From contig CAMWRK010000012.1 of assembly GCA_947176655.1 (NCBI GenBank), positions 1 through 18,208 of the forward strand: a stretch of 18,208 nt of DNA. Reading direction: 5' to 3'. Of the stretch, positions 1 to 7,585 are shown one piece after another. The notes beneath the pieces are model-generated. The model searched no databases and was not told the DNA's origin. It was given only the letters and a program-made list of their open reading frames with translations. Source of the stretch: an uncultured Prevotellaceae bacterium (GTDB lineage Bacteria; Bacteroidota; Bacteroidia; Bacteroidales; Bacteroidaceae). A program made the position numbers and the translations under genes. Every line of letters begins with the position of its first letter. Position 1 is the stretch's first letter.

Positions 1-2784
1 CCCTTTGATAATGGAGTGGTGACGGTTGGCAGGATCTGTTATCGTGGCGTCGAGACGCAGGAAGTTCGCCTTCTCGCCCCAGTAGGCTTTGGAGTGCAGG
101 ATGCCGAGTGGGGCGTTGTTGAACCGGAAACCGTCTATGCGTATGTCTGCATCGGCTTTTGGCTTGGAGAGCATGGATGTTGCTATGGCCGTTCCTGTGG
201 CCAGTCCGCTGAATTCCACAGACTTGAAGTTTACCAAGTCAAGAATATATTCCACGTTGATGTTCCGCATGTCCATGCGCAAGGTGTCTTTCTCTCCTGT
301 CGATATAATGCCGTCGATTTCAAGGCTGCGTGTCTCGGACTGGCTTATCCTGAACCCGCGTATCTCGGCAGTCCGTCTGCCCCATTTGATACCGGCAGGG
401 TGTATACGCCAAACTGTATCCGATATGATGATGTCCGTAGGTGCCACCCATGCAGCGATTTCGCGCTCACCGTCGGAATTGTGTGTGAATGCTGCGGTGA
501 TGTCCATTTCTCCGGCAATGCGCGGGCTTTTCCTGTTATCCATGCCGGCTGTGATGCGTAGCCTGTTATCGTGTGCGGACGCTTTCAGCGACATGGCCAC
601 GAAGCCGTGCTTCTGCCGTCTCTCCGTGGTTAAGAGGGAGGTTAGCGCTCCGGAATTTCCGTCCACGAGGATACGGCTGTCGCGCAGATATTCATTGCCG
701 ATGCAGAGCTCGGGTATGTCGGCACGGATTTGTAGGGAATCGTATCCAAGAAGACAGCCTGTGACGTGGGTGCGTAAAGGGATGGATATATTTTTGAGTG
801 TGAGGCGGCGCAACAATGTAGTGTCTGCAATATCCGCTGTGAACATCAGGGTGTCGGGCTTGAAAGCCTGGCCTCTGTAAGGAATGAGGTCGGGCAGTTT
901 TGCGTGCAGGCCTTTAAGTATCGTATTTGCCAGGGTGCTGAACCGGAAACGTCCGCGTGCGGAAATGTTGAGAGGTTCGGAGGTTACCTCCAGTGTACGC
1001 CGGTGTGTGCCGTCGGTTGCCGTATGCATAGTAAGGTGCAGTGGGGCGACAATGGAACTGTCACTGTCTGACGGCCTCATGCAGAAATCGGTAATGCGCC
1101 ATGTTCCTGTCACGTCGTCTATGTCCGTACCGGTCATGTCCAGGTCGGTGCTTAGGGATATACGCATGTCCGGATACCTGTCTCCGAGGTTCAGTCTCTC
1201 GGATAACATGTTGTTGATGTGCAGGTAGCCGGTGACATGTTGTTTTTTCCCCCTCTGCCATGACAACTTTGTTGTGATGCCGCCTACGATATCGTCAATG
1301 TCGCCGGCTATGGACAGATTGCCGTTGCTGACAGTGGCGGACAACGTGGCGTTCTTGTATTCGCGGCCTCTGAGGATGAAACGAGGCAGCAGTGCAGTGG
1401 CTGACACCTTAGGTGAACCGTCTGGAGCATGCAGCATTCCATCGGCATGTATCTCGACCGTCGCTTTGTCCGTTGTATATGCGATGCTGTTTGGCAAAAG
1501 GTTGCCAAACTCGAATCCGCGTGTTGTCAAATCAGCAGAAAAAATGTTCCAGTCGCGGGCTCTGGCGTTTATGTGTATGCTGCCGAGACGGTTGTCTATG
1601 CGCATTATGGCCGATTGGGAGGCAGAGGAAAGCTGTAGTCGTCCGGATATGCAGGTTGTGTCTATGCGTGTTATTACAGGAGAAACTTCGCGTTCCGTAC
1701 CGTAGAGGCTGCGTGTTATGTCCTGTTGCATACGTGTTCCGGCCCATAGTCTGCCAATGTTGACGGTAAGCTCTGGATTATCAGGAATGTACGGCACCGA
1801 CAGCCGTGCGATGAAATCAATGGAACTGTCGTTGGTAATGTGCAGGTACGGTACATTCACTCCTCCCTTGCTGCCGGAGACCGCAGCACGTAGCCTGACC
1901 GGGGAGTCCGCATGCTTCAATTGCGGCACGATGGCGCTTATGTCGGACAGAGCAATGCGCATGGCTGCCTCGGTTTTCCATGTGACATTTCTGAACCATG
2001 TTTCGAAGTCGCCAGGTGGCACATGTGACGGCATGGTTGGCCATGTGGCGGTGACAGACGGTATGGATATGGTGGTGTTGGGAAGTTGCAGACTGAATTT
2101 TCTTATTTCGCCTTTCTTGTTTCCGGCTTCAGCCTCCATTGACAGTTTCTTGAGTGTCAGTCCGCTTTTTTCCGTGAATGAAAGACGTTTGACAATGAGA
2201 TTCAGCGAATCCGGTGTCAGGGTTCGCAGATGGGCTGTCATGGCGATATTGCGGAAATGCAGATGGGCAGGGTCTATGGCTCCCGCCGGTGCATGTGGCT
2301 TCCAGCACTTGTCCCAGCTCACATCGACACGGCGCAACAGTATGCTGCCTATGTGCAGGTCGATGGGACTGTCGGTACTGTCGTTGCTGCTGAAAGTGTC
2401 AAGAATGAACTGGAAATTAGGTTTTTCATCAGGTGCTGTCTGATACAGTCTGGCCTGCGTTCCGAAAAGCTGTGCGTTGGCTATGCTGATACGCCCCTCT
2501 ATCAAGGGCAGCAAATCTATCTTGGCGGCAAGGCGTGAGGCATGAAGCATGGTGCTGTCGCGCTTGTCGCGCAAATATATGTCGTCGATGATGACACGGT
2601 TCCATAGACCGAGTCTTATGCGTCCTATGCTGATATTCCACTGAAAAGTATTTCTGAGAACGGACTCGCATGCGCTTCCTGCCCACTTCTGTACCATCGG
2701 TATGTGCATGGCAATCTGCAAACCTAAATACAGGCCGCAGACAATGCCTATTGTCCATTGAATGGCTCTTTTAAGATATCTCAT
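1..2784 (-). CDS. tamB: TamB/AsmA-like translocation and assembly module protein (partial, 3' end beyond window)
   Basis: The minus-strand frame starting with ATG at 2784 stays open for 928 codons to the window edge, so the C-terminus is missing. The N-terminus (residues about 4-28) is a positively charged stretch followed by one hydrophobic segment (IGIVCGLYLGLQIAMHI), which fits an inner-membrane anchor. The rest is beta-rich and repetitive, with phrases such as NVEYILDLVNFKSVEFSGLA and AWVAPTDIIISDTVW. These resemble the large TamB/DUF490-type proteins of Bacteroidales, which span the periplasm and help move lipids or outer-membrane proteins. The diagnostic TamB C-terminal domain would lie outside the window, so the assignment rests on the N-terminal anchor, the size and the repeat style. 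The gene is divergent from nqrA. The start is the first ATG after a plausible promoter and is followed directly by the anchor. A more general AsmA-family protein is the main alternative. Confidence 0.78.
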   Translation of the reverse strand, partial: MRYLKRAIQWTIGIVCGLYLGLQIAMHIPMVQKWAGSACESVLRNTFQWNISIGRIRLGLWNRVIIDDIYLRDKRDSTMLHASRLAAKIDLLPLIEGRISIANAQLFGTQARLYQTAPDEKPNFQFILDTFSSNDSTDSPIDLHIGSILLRRVDVSWDKCWKPHAPAGAIDPAHLHFRNIAMTAHLRTLTPDSLNLIVKRLSFTEKSGLTLKKLSMEAEAGNKKGEIRKFSLQLPNTTISIPSVTATWPTMPSHVPPGDFETWFRNVTWKTEAAMRIALSDISAIVPQLKHADSPVRLRAAVSGSKGGVNVPYLHITNDSSIDFIARLSVPYIPDNPELTVNIGRLWAGTRMQQDITRSLYGTEREVSPVITRIDTTCISGRLQLSSASQSAIMRIDNRLGSIHINARARDWNIFSADLTTRGFEFGNLLPNSIAYTTDKATVEIHADGMLHAPDGSPKVSATALLPRFILRGREYKNATLSATVSNGNLSIAGDIDDIVGGITTKLSWQRGKKQHVTGYLHINNMLSERLNLGDRYPDMRISLSTDLDMTGTDIDDVTGTWRITDFCMRPSDSDSSIVAPLHLTMHTATDGTHRRTLEVTSEPLNISARGRFRFSTLANTILKGLHAKLPDLIPYRGQAFKPDTLMFTADIADTTLLRRLTLKNISIPLRTHVTGCLLGYDSLQIRADIPELCIGNEYLRDSRILVDGNSGALTSLLTTERRQKHGFVAMSLKASAHDNRLRITAGMDNRKSPRIAGEMDITAAFTHNSDGEREIAAWVAPTDIIISDTVWRIHPAGIKWGRRTAEIRGFRISQSETRSLEIDGIISTGEKDTLRMDMRNINVEYILDLVNFKSVEFSGLATGTAIATSMLSKPKADADIRIDGFRFNNAPLGILHSKAYWGEKANFLRLDATITDPANRHHSIIKG

Positions 2785-2818
2785 GCCAGCTTGGTTTTCC
2801 CCACCCCTAATTATTTCA

Positions 2819-2826
2819 CAAAAGTA
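2819..2826 (-). promoter_or_regulatory. Candidate -7 promoter element for the tamB-like gene
   Basis: Read on the minus strand this is TACTTTTG, matching the Bacteroidetes -7 consensus TAnnTTTG. It lies about 35 bases upstream of the ATG at 2784, giving a short leader. No good TTTG -33 element is seen at the usual distance. Confidence 0.45.
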
Positions 2827-2852
2827 AGCCTTTTTTCCGGTTATTTAAATCT

Positions 2853-2878
2853 TTTGTCAATAAAAATATGTACCTTTG
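2853..2878 (+). promoter_or_regulatory. Candidate promoter for the nqr operon
   Basis: TACCTTTG at 2871-2878 matches the Bacteroidetes -7 consensus TAnnTTTG and lies 37 bases upstream of the nqrA ATG. A TTTG at 2853-2856 could serve as the -33 element. The 14-base gap between them is shorter than the usual 19 or so, so the -33 half is uncertain. The surrounding DNA is very AT-rich. It sits back to back with the tamB candidate promoter. Confidence 0.55.
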
Positions 2879-2915
2879 TACGGTTTATATTAACATTTTA
2901 TTCTATTAACATTAT

Positions 2916-4244
2916 ATGGCAAAAGTAATCAAATTGCGTAAGGGCCTGGACATCAACTTGAAGGGAAAGGCTGCCAAGGAGACTGCTTCCGTGGATTGCC
3001 CGGGCGAGTACGCTCTTTGTCCGGACGATTTCACCGGGCTGAAACCCAAGGTGGTTGTCAAAGAGGGTGATGCCGTAAAGGCCGGCGATGCCTTGTTTGT
3101 GGACAAGTTGCATCCGGAGGTATGTTTTGTCAGTCCGGTCAGCGGTACGGTTTCGCTGGTGGAGCGCGGTGACCGCCGCAAATTGCTGAGCGTTCGCGTC
3201 AAATGCGACATGAAGTTTGAGAGCAAGACTTTCAAGACAGACGGTGATGTGAAGACACTGCTCATGGAAAGCGGTATCTTCGGCATGATACGTCAGCGTC
3301 CATACGACACGGTGGCCAATCCGGATGATGCCCCCAAGGCTATCCATGTGAGTGCTTTCAACAGCATGCCTCTGGCACAGGATTTCGAATACGTGCTGCA
3401 GGGACAGGAGGCTGAGTTCCAGTCCGGACTTACAGCCTTGTCCAAAATTGCTCCTGTACGTCTTGGCGTAAGCTCAGAACAGAGCAGCAAGGCCTTGTTG
3501 AACGCTGCCGATTGTGAGGTCTATGTCTTTGACGGACCGGCTCCAGCCGGTAATGTCGGTGTGCAGATAAACCACATTGATCCCATAAACAAGGGCGAGG
3601 TCGTATGGACTCTCGGTGCCGAGGAGGTTATTATGCTCGGACGCGTGATGAAGACCGGCAAGGTGGATTTCACCCGCACCATAGCTCTGGCCGGCAGCGA
3701 GGTGAAGTCTCCCAAGTATTACAAGATGAAAGTCGGACAGAAACTGTCTACTCTGCTCGCAGGTCAGGTAGGTACGGATGATGTACGCGTTATCAACGGT
3801 AATCCCATGACAGGTGTACAGACCTCGGCTGACGGTTATCTTGCCGCCCATGCTACGGAGATTACTGCAATTCCGGAGGGTGCGCATGCCGACGAGATGC
3901 TGGGGTGGATCATGCCCCGTTTCTCTATGTTCAGCACACACCGCAGCTACTTCAGCTGGTTGATGTGCGGCAAGAAGGAATATGTCATGGATGCACGCAT
4001 CAAGGGTGGAGAACGCCACATGATAATGAGCGGAGAGTATGACAAGGTATTTCCGATGGACATATATGCGGGATACCTCATCAAGGCCATCATTGCCGGA
4101 GACATTGATCGTCAGGAGGCTTTGGGCATCTATGAGGTCGCGCCGGAGGACTTCGCCATTGCCGAGTTTGTGTGCAGCTCCAAGATGGAACTTCAGCGAA
4201 TAGTACGCGAAGGTCTGGATATTCTTAAAAAGGAGAATGCTTAA
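2916..4244 (+). CDS. nqrA: Na+-translocating NADH:quinone reductase subunit A
   Basis: This 442-residue protein is the peripheral cytoplasmic subunit of the Na+-pumping NADH:quinone oxidoreductase. It begins MAKVIKLRKGLDINLKGKA, a typical NqrA opening. Residues about 43-80 form a lipoyl-like/barrel-sandwich segment (VVVKEGDAVKAGDALFVD, then SPVSGTV), as in the NqrA/RnfC family. Its length is close to that of the Vibrio enzyme (about 446). No iron-sulfur CxxCxxC motifs are present, which separates it from RnfC. It is the first gene of the nqrA-F operon and has a candidate promoter 37 bases upstream. No Shine-Dalgarno sequence is evident, as is common for first genes in this phylum. Confidence 0.96.
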   Translation: MAKVIKLRKGLDINLKGKAAKETASVDCPGEYALCPDDFTGLKPKVVVKEGDAVKAGDALFVDKLHPEVCFVSPVSGTVSLVERGDRRKLLSVRVKCDMKFESKTFKTDGDVKTLLMESGIFGMIRQRPYDTVANPDDAPKAIHVSAFNSMPLAQDFEYVLQGQEAEFQSGLTALSKIAPVRLGVSSEQSSKALLNAADCEVYVFDGPAPAGNVGVQINHIDPINKGEVVWTLGAEEVIMLGRVMKTGKVDFTRTIALAGSEVKSPKYYKMKVGQKLSTLLAGQVGTDDVRVINGNPMTGVQTSADGYLAAHATEITAIPEGAHADEMLGWIMPRFSMFSTHRSYFSWLMCGKKEYVMDARIKGGERHMIMSGEYDKVFPMDIYAGYLIKAIIAGDIDRQEALGIYEVAPEDFAIAEFVCSSKMELQRIVREGLDILKKENA

Positions 4245-4245
4245 A

Positions 4246-4259
4246 AGGTTTCGTAACCT
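4246..4259 (+). other. Small intercistronic hairpin between nqrA and nqrB
   Basis: AGGTT-TCGT-AACCT can fold into a 5-bp stem with a 4-base loop right after the nqrA stop. This nqrA-nqrB gap (35 bases) is the longest inside the operon. It may mark an mRNA processing or stability point, but it is short and could be chance. Confidence 0.25.
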
Positions 4260-4279
4260 CCAATACATTATTATATAAT

Positions 4280-5452
4280 ATGAAAGCGATAAAAAAACTT
4301 TTTGATAATATGCGTCCCCACGTCCAGGAAGGGGGAAAGTTCCATGCTTTCCACTCGCTGTTCGATGGCCTCGAAACATTTGCTTTCGTGCCGAACACTA
4401 CTGGTCGCAAGGGTGGTGTGAACATCCATGACGCTATCGACAGCAAGCGCATCATGAGTATTGTCGTGCTGGCGCTGCTGCCTGCCCTGTTCTTCGGAAT
4501 GTACAACGTAGGCTACCAGAATGCCTTTGCGGCAGGAGGTGATCTGAATGATCACACCGGTATGTTCCTGTTCGGTCTTGCTGCCGTGCTTCCAAAGATA
4601 GTTGTGAGCTATGTCGTGGGGCTGGGCATAGAGTTCGTGGTTGCTCAGTGGAAGAACGAGGAGATTCAGGAAGGCTTCCTGGTATCCGGTATCCTTATCC
4701 CCATGATTGTCCCTGTGAACACTCCTCTCTGGATTCTTGCTCTTGCGGTTGCATTCAGCGTGATTTTCGCAAAGGAGATATTCGGCGGTACAGGCATGAA
4801 CATATTCAATCCTGCACTGATTACCCGTGCATTCCTGTTCTTCAGCTATCCGAGTGCTATGACCGGTGACGACAGCGTATGGGTGGCGCAAAAATCCATC
4901 TGCGGTCTGGGCTATAATGTTCCCGACACGTTCTCGGCAGCAACACCTCTCAGCGATGCGGCAGCCGGCAATGCCATTCCCTGCGAGACAATATACGACG
5001 CTTTTGTGGGTTTCATCCCCGGCTCCATCGGTGAGACCAGCGTTATTGCCATTGCAATAGGTGCTCTGTTGCTCCTCGTTACCGGTGTTGCCAGCTGGAA
5101 GACCATGATAAGCGTCTTTGTGGGCGGCGGTCTTATGGGGTGGATCCTTGAGGGTGTAGGCGGCAACCAGTTGGAGTGGTGGCACCACTTCGTGCTTGGC
5201 GGATTTGCCTTCGGTGCTGTATTCATGGCAACAGACCCGGTTACCAGCGCGCGTACCGAGTGTGGCAAATACATATACGGTTTCCTCATCGGTGTTGTGG
5301 CCGTGATGGTTCGTGTCCTGAATCCTGGTTACCCTGAGGGTATGATGCTTGCAATCCTGCTTATGAACCTGTTCGCACCGCTGATTGACTATGTTTTCGT
5401 ACAGAAGAATATCAGCATGCGTGCCAAACGCGCAATTAGCAATAAAAAATAA
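4280..5452 (+). CDS. nqrB: Na+-translocating NADH:quinone reductase subunit B
   Basis: This 390-residue integral membrane subunit carries a covalently bound FMN, and in the known enzyme also riboflavin and the quinone site. It has many hydrophobic helices (for example residues 59-77, 95-120 and 255-275) and family phrases such as FHAFHSLFDGLETF near the N-terminus, NIFNPALITRAFLFFSYP at 174-191 and FMATDPVTSARTECGKYIYG at 315-334. The flavinylation motif is at 216-222 (DTFSAAT), with Thr222 as the expected FMN attachment residue. The usual motif is S/T-G-A-T, so Ala here replaces Gly. It ends only five bases before nqrC. The length is somewhat shorter than in Vibrio (about 415). Confidence 0.96.
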   Translation: MKAIKKLFDNMRPHVQEGGKFHAFHSLFDGLETFAFVPNTTGRKGGVNIHDAIDSKRIMSIVVLALLPALFFGMYNVGYQNAFAAGGDLNDHTGMFLFGLAAVLPKIVVSYVVGLGIEFVVAQWKNEEIQEGFLVSGILIPMIVPVNTPLWILALAVAFSVIFAKEIFGGTGMNIFNPALITRAFLFFSYPSAMTGDDSVWVAQKSICGLGYNVPDTFSAATPLSDAAAGNAIPCETIYDAFVGFIPGSIGETSVIAIAIGALLLLVTGVASWKTMISVFVGGGLMGWILEGVGGNQLEWWHHFVLGGFAFGAVFMATDPVTSARTECGKYIYGFLIGVVAVMVRVLNPGYPEGMMLAILLMNLFAPLIDYVFVQKNISMRAKRAISNKK

Positions 5453-5457
5453 GGAAT

Positions 5458-6282
5458 ATGGCTACAAAGAAATTCAAATGTGAGGTGTGTGGTTATATCC
5501 ACGTGGGGGATGCTGCCCCCGATAAGTGTCCGGTATGCGCTGCCGGACCGGAAGCATTTACCGAGATTGCAGAAGCTGGTGCCGTACCTTCAAAAAAGAA
5601 GGGACTGGATACGGGCAGCAACACTTATACTATAATATATGCTTCCGTTATGGTAATTGTGGTCGCCTTTCTGCTGGCTTTCGTTTCCAGCGTGTTGAAA
5701 CCAACACAGGATGCAAACGTGGAAAACGATACCAAGGGACAGATACTTACAGCATTGAACATAGACGTCAAGGCTCCCGGTTTCAATATAGCTAAAGAGT
5801 TTGCCGGTGTTCGCGATATGCTGTGGAACGGAACGGAACTTGTACCTTATAATGGTCAGTTCCTGTCTTCTTACGGTGCCGCAATAAAGGAAGGTGAGCT
5901 TCATGTGTTTGTCGCAGAGGTTGATGGCGAGACAAAATACATTATCCCGGTGACAGGCCGCGGTCTTTGGGGCGGTCTTTGGGGATATGTCGCACTGAAT
6001 GCCGATAAGAAATCTGTCTTCGGCACTTACTTCTATCATGAAAGCGAGACTGCCGGTCTGGGTGCACGCATAGGCGAACGCTGGTTCCAGGAGCAGTTCA
6101 ACGGAAGACCGGTATTTGCCGGTGACAATGACGGAACTGTTGCTCTGAAAGTTACCAAGGCGGGTGCTGCCAAGGGCGAGACAGAGGTAAACGGTGTCAC
6201 CGGTGCCACACTGACAAGCGAAGGCGTTTCTGCCATGGTCAATGGTGGTCTGGGTGCTTACATTAGTTTCATTAACAATTAA
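5458..6282 (+). CDS. nqrC: NqrC with an N-terminal rubrerythrin-type rubredoxin domain
   Basis: This is a 274-residue subunit C of the Na+-pumping NADH:quinone reductase. Residues 57-78 are a single membrane helix (YTIIYASVMVIVVAFLLAF). Residues about 85-274 are the periplasmic FMN domain, ending in the flavinylation motif TGAT (248-251), with Thr251 as the expected FMN-linked residue. Residues 1-37 are an extra domain with Cys8-x2-Cys11 and Cys24-x2-Cys27 in the pattern CxxCGYxxxGxxAPxxCPxC, as in the C-terminal rubredoxin domain of rubrerythrin. A linker of about 18 residues joins it to the helix. In known NqrC topology the N-terminus is cytoplasmic, so this presumed Fe(Cys)4 centre would face the cytoplasm. 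No stop or frameshift separates the parts. The first downstream Met (residue 65) is inside the helix, so the start at 5458 is well supported. AAGGA overlaps the nqrB stop just upstream. Confidence 0.93.
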   Translation: MATKKFKCEVCGYIHVGDAAPDKCPVCAAGPEAFTEIAEAGAVPSKKKGLDTGSNTYTIIYASVMVIVVAFLLAFVSSVLKPTQDANVENDTKGQILTALNIDVKAPGFNIAKEFAGVRDMLWNGTELVPYNGQFLSSYGAAIKEGELHVFVAEVDGETKYIIPVTGRGLWGGLWGYVALNADKKSVFGTYFYHESETAGLGARIGERWFQEQFNGRPVFAGDNDGTVALKVTKAGAAKGETEVNGVTGATLTSEGVSAMVNGGLGAYISFINN

Positions 6283-6298
6283 AGACAGAGAACGCAAT

Positions 6299-6934
6299 AT
6301 GAGTAAATTGTTTTCCGAGGAGAACCGCGCTGCGTTCTCCAAACCGCTGAATCTCGACAATCCTGTTGTTATTCAGGTGTTGGGTATCTGTTCGGCTTTG
6401 GCTGTGACATCACAGCTTAAACCAGCCATTGTCATGGGTTTGAGCGTTACGGTGATTACGGCATTTTCAAATGTGATTATCTCGCTGCTTCGCAAGACAA
6501 TCCCCAACCGCATACGTATCATTGTCCAGCTCGTTGTCGTTGCCGCACTGGTAACTATCGTCAGCCAGTTGCTCAAGGCGTATGTCTATGATGTAAGTGT
6601 GCAGCTCAGTGTTTACGTAGGTCTCATTATCACCAACTGTATCCTTATGGGGCGTCTGGAGGCTTTTGCCATGCAGAACTCCCCGTGGCCTTCCATGCTG
6701 GACGGTATTGGCAACGGTCTTGGCTATGCTTGGGTTCTGGTTGTCGTCGGTTTCATACGTGAACTGTTCGGCTTCGGTACCTTGCTTGGCTTTCAGATTG
6801 TTCCGCAGAGTTGGTATGTCGAGAACGGAGGCTGGTACATAAACAACGGCATGATGGTCATGCCTGCTATGTCTCTTGTTATCGTAGGATGTGTAATCTG
6901 GGCTCACCGCTCAATAAACAAGGAGGATAAGTAA
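6299..6934 (+). CDS. nqrD: Na+-translocating NADH:quinone reductase subunit D
   Basis: This 211-residue membrane subunit forms the core of the pump with NqrE. The start at 6299 (MSKLFSEENRAAF) was chosen over an in-frame ATG at 6242, because the earlier one lies inside nqrC and adds 19 unrelated residues. Cys31 (GICSALAV) and Cys114 (TNCILMG) lie at the places where NqrD contributes ligands to the intramembrane 2Fe-2S cluster shared with NqrE. Several hydrophobic helices and the phrase FAMQNSPWPSMLDGIGNGLG support the family. It follows nqrC by 16 bases. Confidence 0.96.
   Translation: MSKLFSEENRAAFSKPLNLDNPVVIQVLGICSALAVTSQLKPAIVMGLSVTVITAFSNVIISLLRKTIPNRIRIIVQLVVVAALVTIVSQLLKAYVYDVSVQLSVYVGLIITNCILMGRLEAFAMQNSPWPSMLDGIGNGLGYAWVLVVVGFIRELFGFGTLLGFQIVPQSWYVENGGWYINNGMMVMPAMSLVIVGCVIWAHRSINKEDK
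6920..6927 (+). promoter_or_regulatory. Strong Shine-Dalgarno sequence for nqrE
   Basis: AAGGAGGA lies within the last codons of nqrD, 10 bases before the nqrE ATG. This is unusually strong for Bacteroidetes and suggests coupled translation of nqrD and nqrE, whose products pair in the membrane. Confidence 0.6.
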
Positions 6935-6937
6935 AGT

Positions 6938-7564
6938 ATGGAACACATGATAAGTCTTTTTGTCCGCAGTATCTTTGTGGATAACATGATTTTCGCTTTC
7001 TTCTTGGGTATGTGCTCGTATCTGGCAGTATCCAAGAATGTGAAAACGGCTTTGGGACTCGGCGTTGCCGTTACTTTTGTGCTGCTCGTCACTGTTCCTG
7101 TCGATTATTTGCTGCAGACCAGAGTTCTTGGTCCTAACTGTCTGAAAGATGGTGTGGATCTCAGTTTCCTGGCCTTCATTCTGTTCATTGCCGTCATTGC
7201 CGGCATTGTTCAGTTGGTGGAGATGATTGTGGAGCGTTTCAGCCCATCGCTGTATGCGTCTCTGGGTATATTTCTGCCTTTGATTGCTGTGAACTGCGCC
7301 ATCATGGGCGCCAGTCTGTTCATGCAGCAGCGTATAGGCATGGAGCCTGCCAATTCGCAGTATATCGGTTCTGTAGGCGATGCCATAGCTTACGCCTTGG
7401 GTAGCGGTATAGGTTGGCTGCTGGCTATTGTCGGTCTTGCCGCCATTCGTGAGAAGATGGCCTATACCGATGTTCCCAAACCATTGCAGGGTCTTGGAAT
7501 AACATTCATCACCGTTGGTCTGATGGCAATGGCCTTCATGTGCTTCAGCGGTTTGAACATCTAA
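6938..7564 (+). CDS. nqrE: Na+-translocating NADH:quinone reductase subunit E
   Basis: This 208-residue integral membrane subunit is related to NqrD but inserted in the opposite orientation. It opens with MEHMISLFVRSIFVDNM and continues into FFLGMCSYLAVSKNV, both typical of NqrE. Cys26 and Cys120 (AVNCAIMG) match the NqrE ligands of the intramembrane 2Fe-2S cluster. It lies three bases after nqrD and has a strong ribosome binding site inside the end of nqrD. Confidence 0.96.
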   Translation: MEHMISLFVRSIFVDNMIFAFFLGMCSYLAVSKNVKTALGLGVAVTFVLLVTVPVDYLLQTRVLGPNCLKDGVDLSFLAFILFIAVIAGIVQLVEMIVERFSPSLYASLGIFLPLIAVNCAIMGASLFMQQRIGMEPANSQYIGSVGDAIAYALGSGIGWLLAIVGLAAIREKMAYTDVPKPLQGLGITFITVGLMAMAFMCFSGLNI

Positions 7565-7568
7565 TGTC

Positions 7569-7576
7569 AGGGAGGA
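7569..7576 (+). promoter_or_regulatory. Strong Shine-Dalgarno sequence for nqrF
   Basis: AGGGAGGA ends nine bases before the nqrF ATG and confirms the 7586 start. It occupies the 21-base gap between nqrE and nqrF. Confidence 0.6.
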
Positions 7577-7585
7577 TTTAGACAA

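Noticed and set aside
89..2443. Long plus-strand open frames at 89-880 (263 codons) and 1718-2443 (241 codons)
   Set aside because: They lie antisense to the continuous 928-codon TamB-like frame. Their translations show no domain, signal peptide or recognisable family and are rich in Arg, Ser and Cys, as expected of shadow frames.
3474..5188. Minus-strand open frames of about 300 codons over nqrA and nqrB
   Set aside because: nqrA and nqrB are unmistakable on the plus strand. The antisense translations are His- and Cys-rich with no family resemblance.
5458..5640. Rubredoxin-like part of NqrC as a separate small gene joined by a sequencing error
   Set aside because: The frame is continuous with no stop. 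The next ATG is inside the membrane helix, so NqrC has no better separate start.
6242..6298. Earlier in-frame start for nqrD at 6242
   Set aside because: It lies inside nqrC and adds residues unlike any NqrD. The 6299 start gives the usual family N-terminus.
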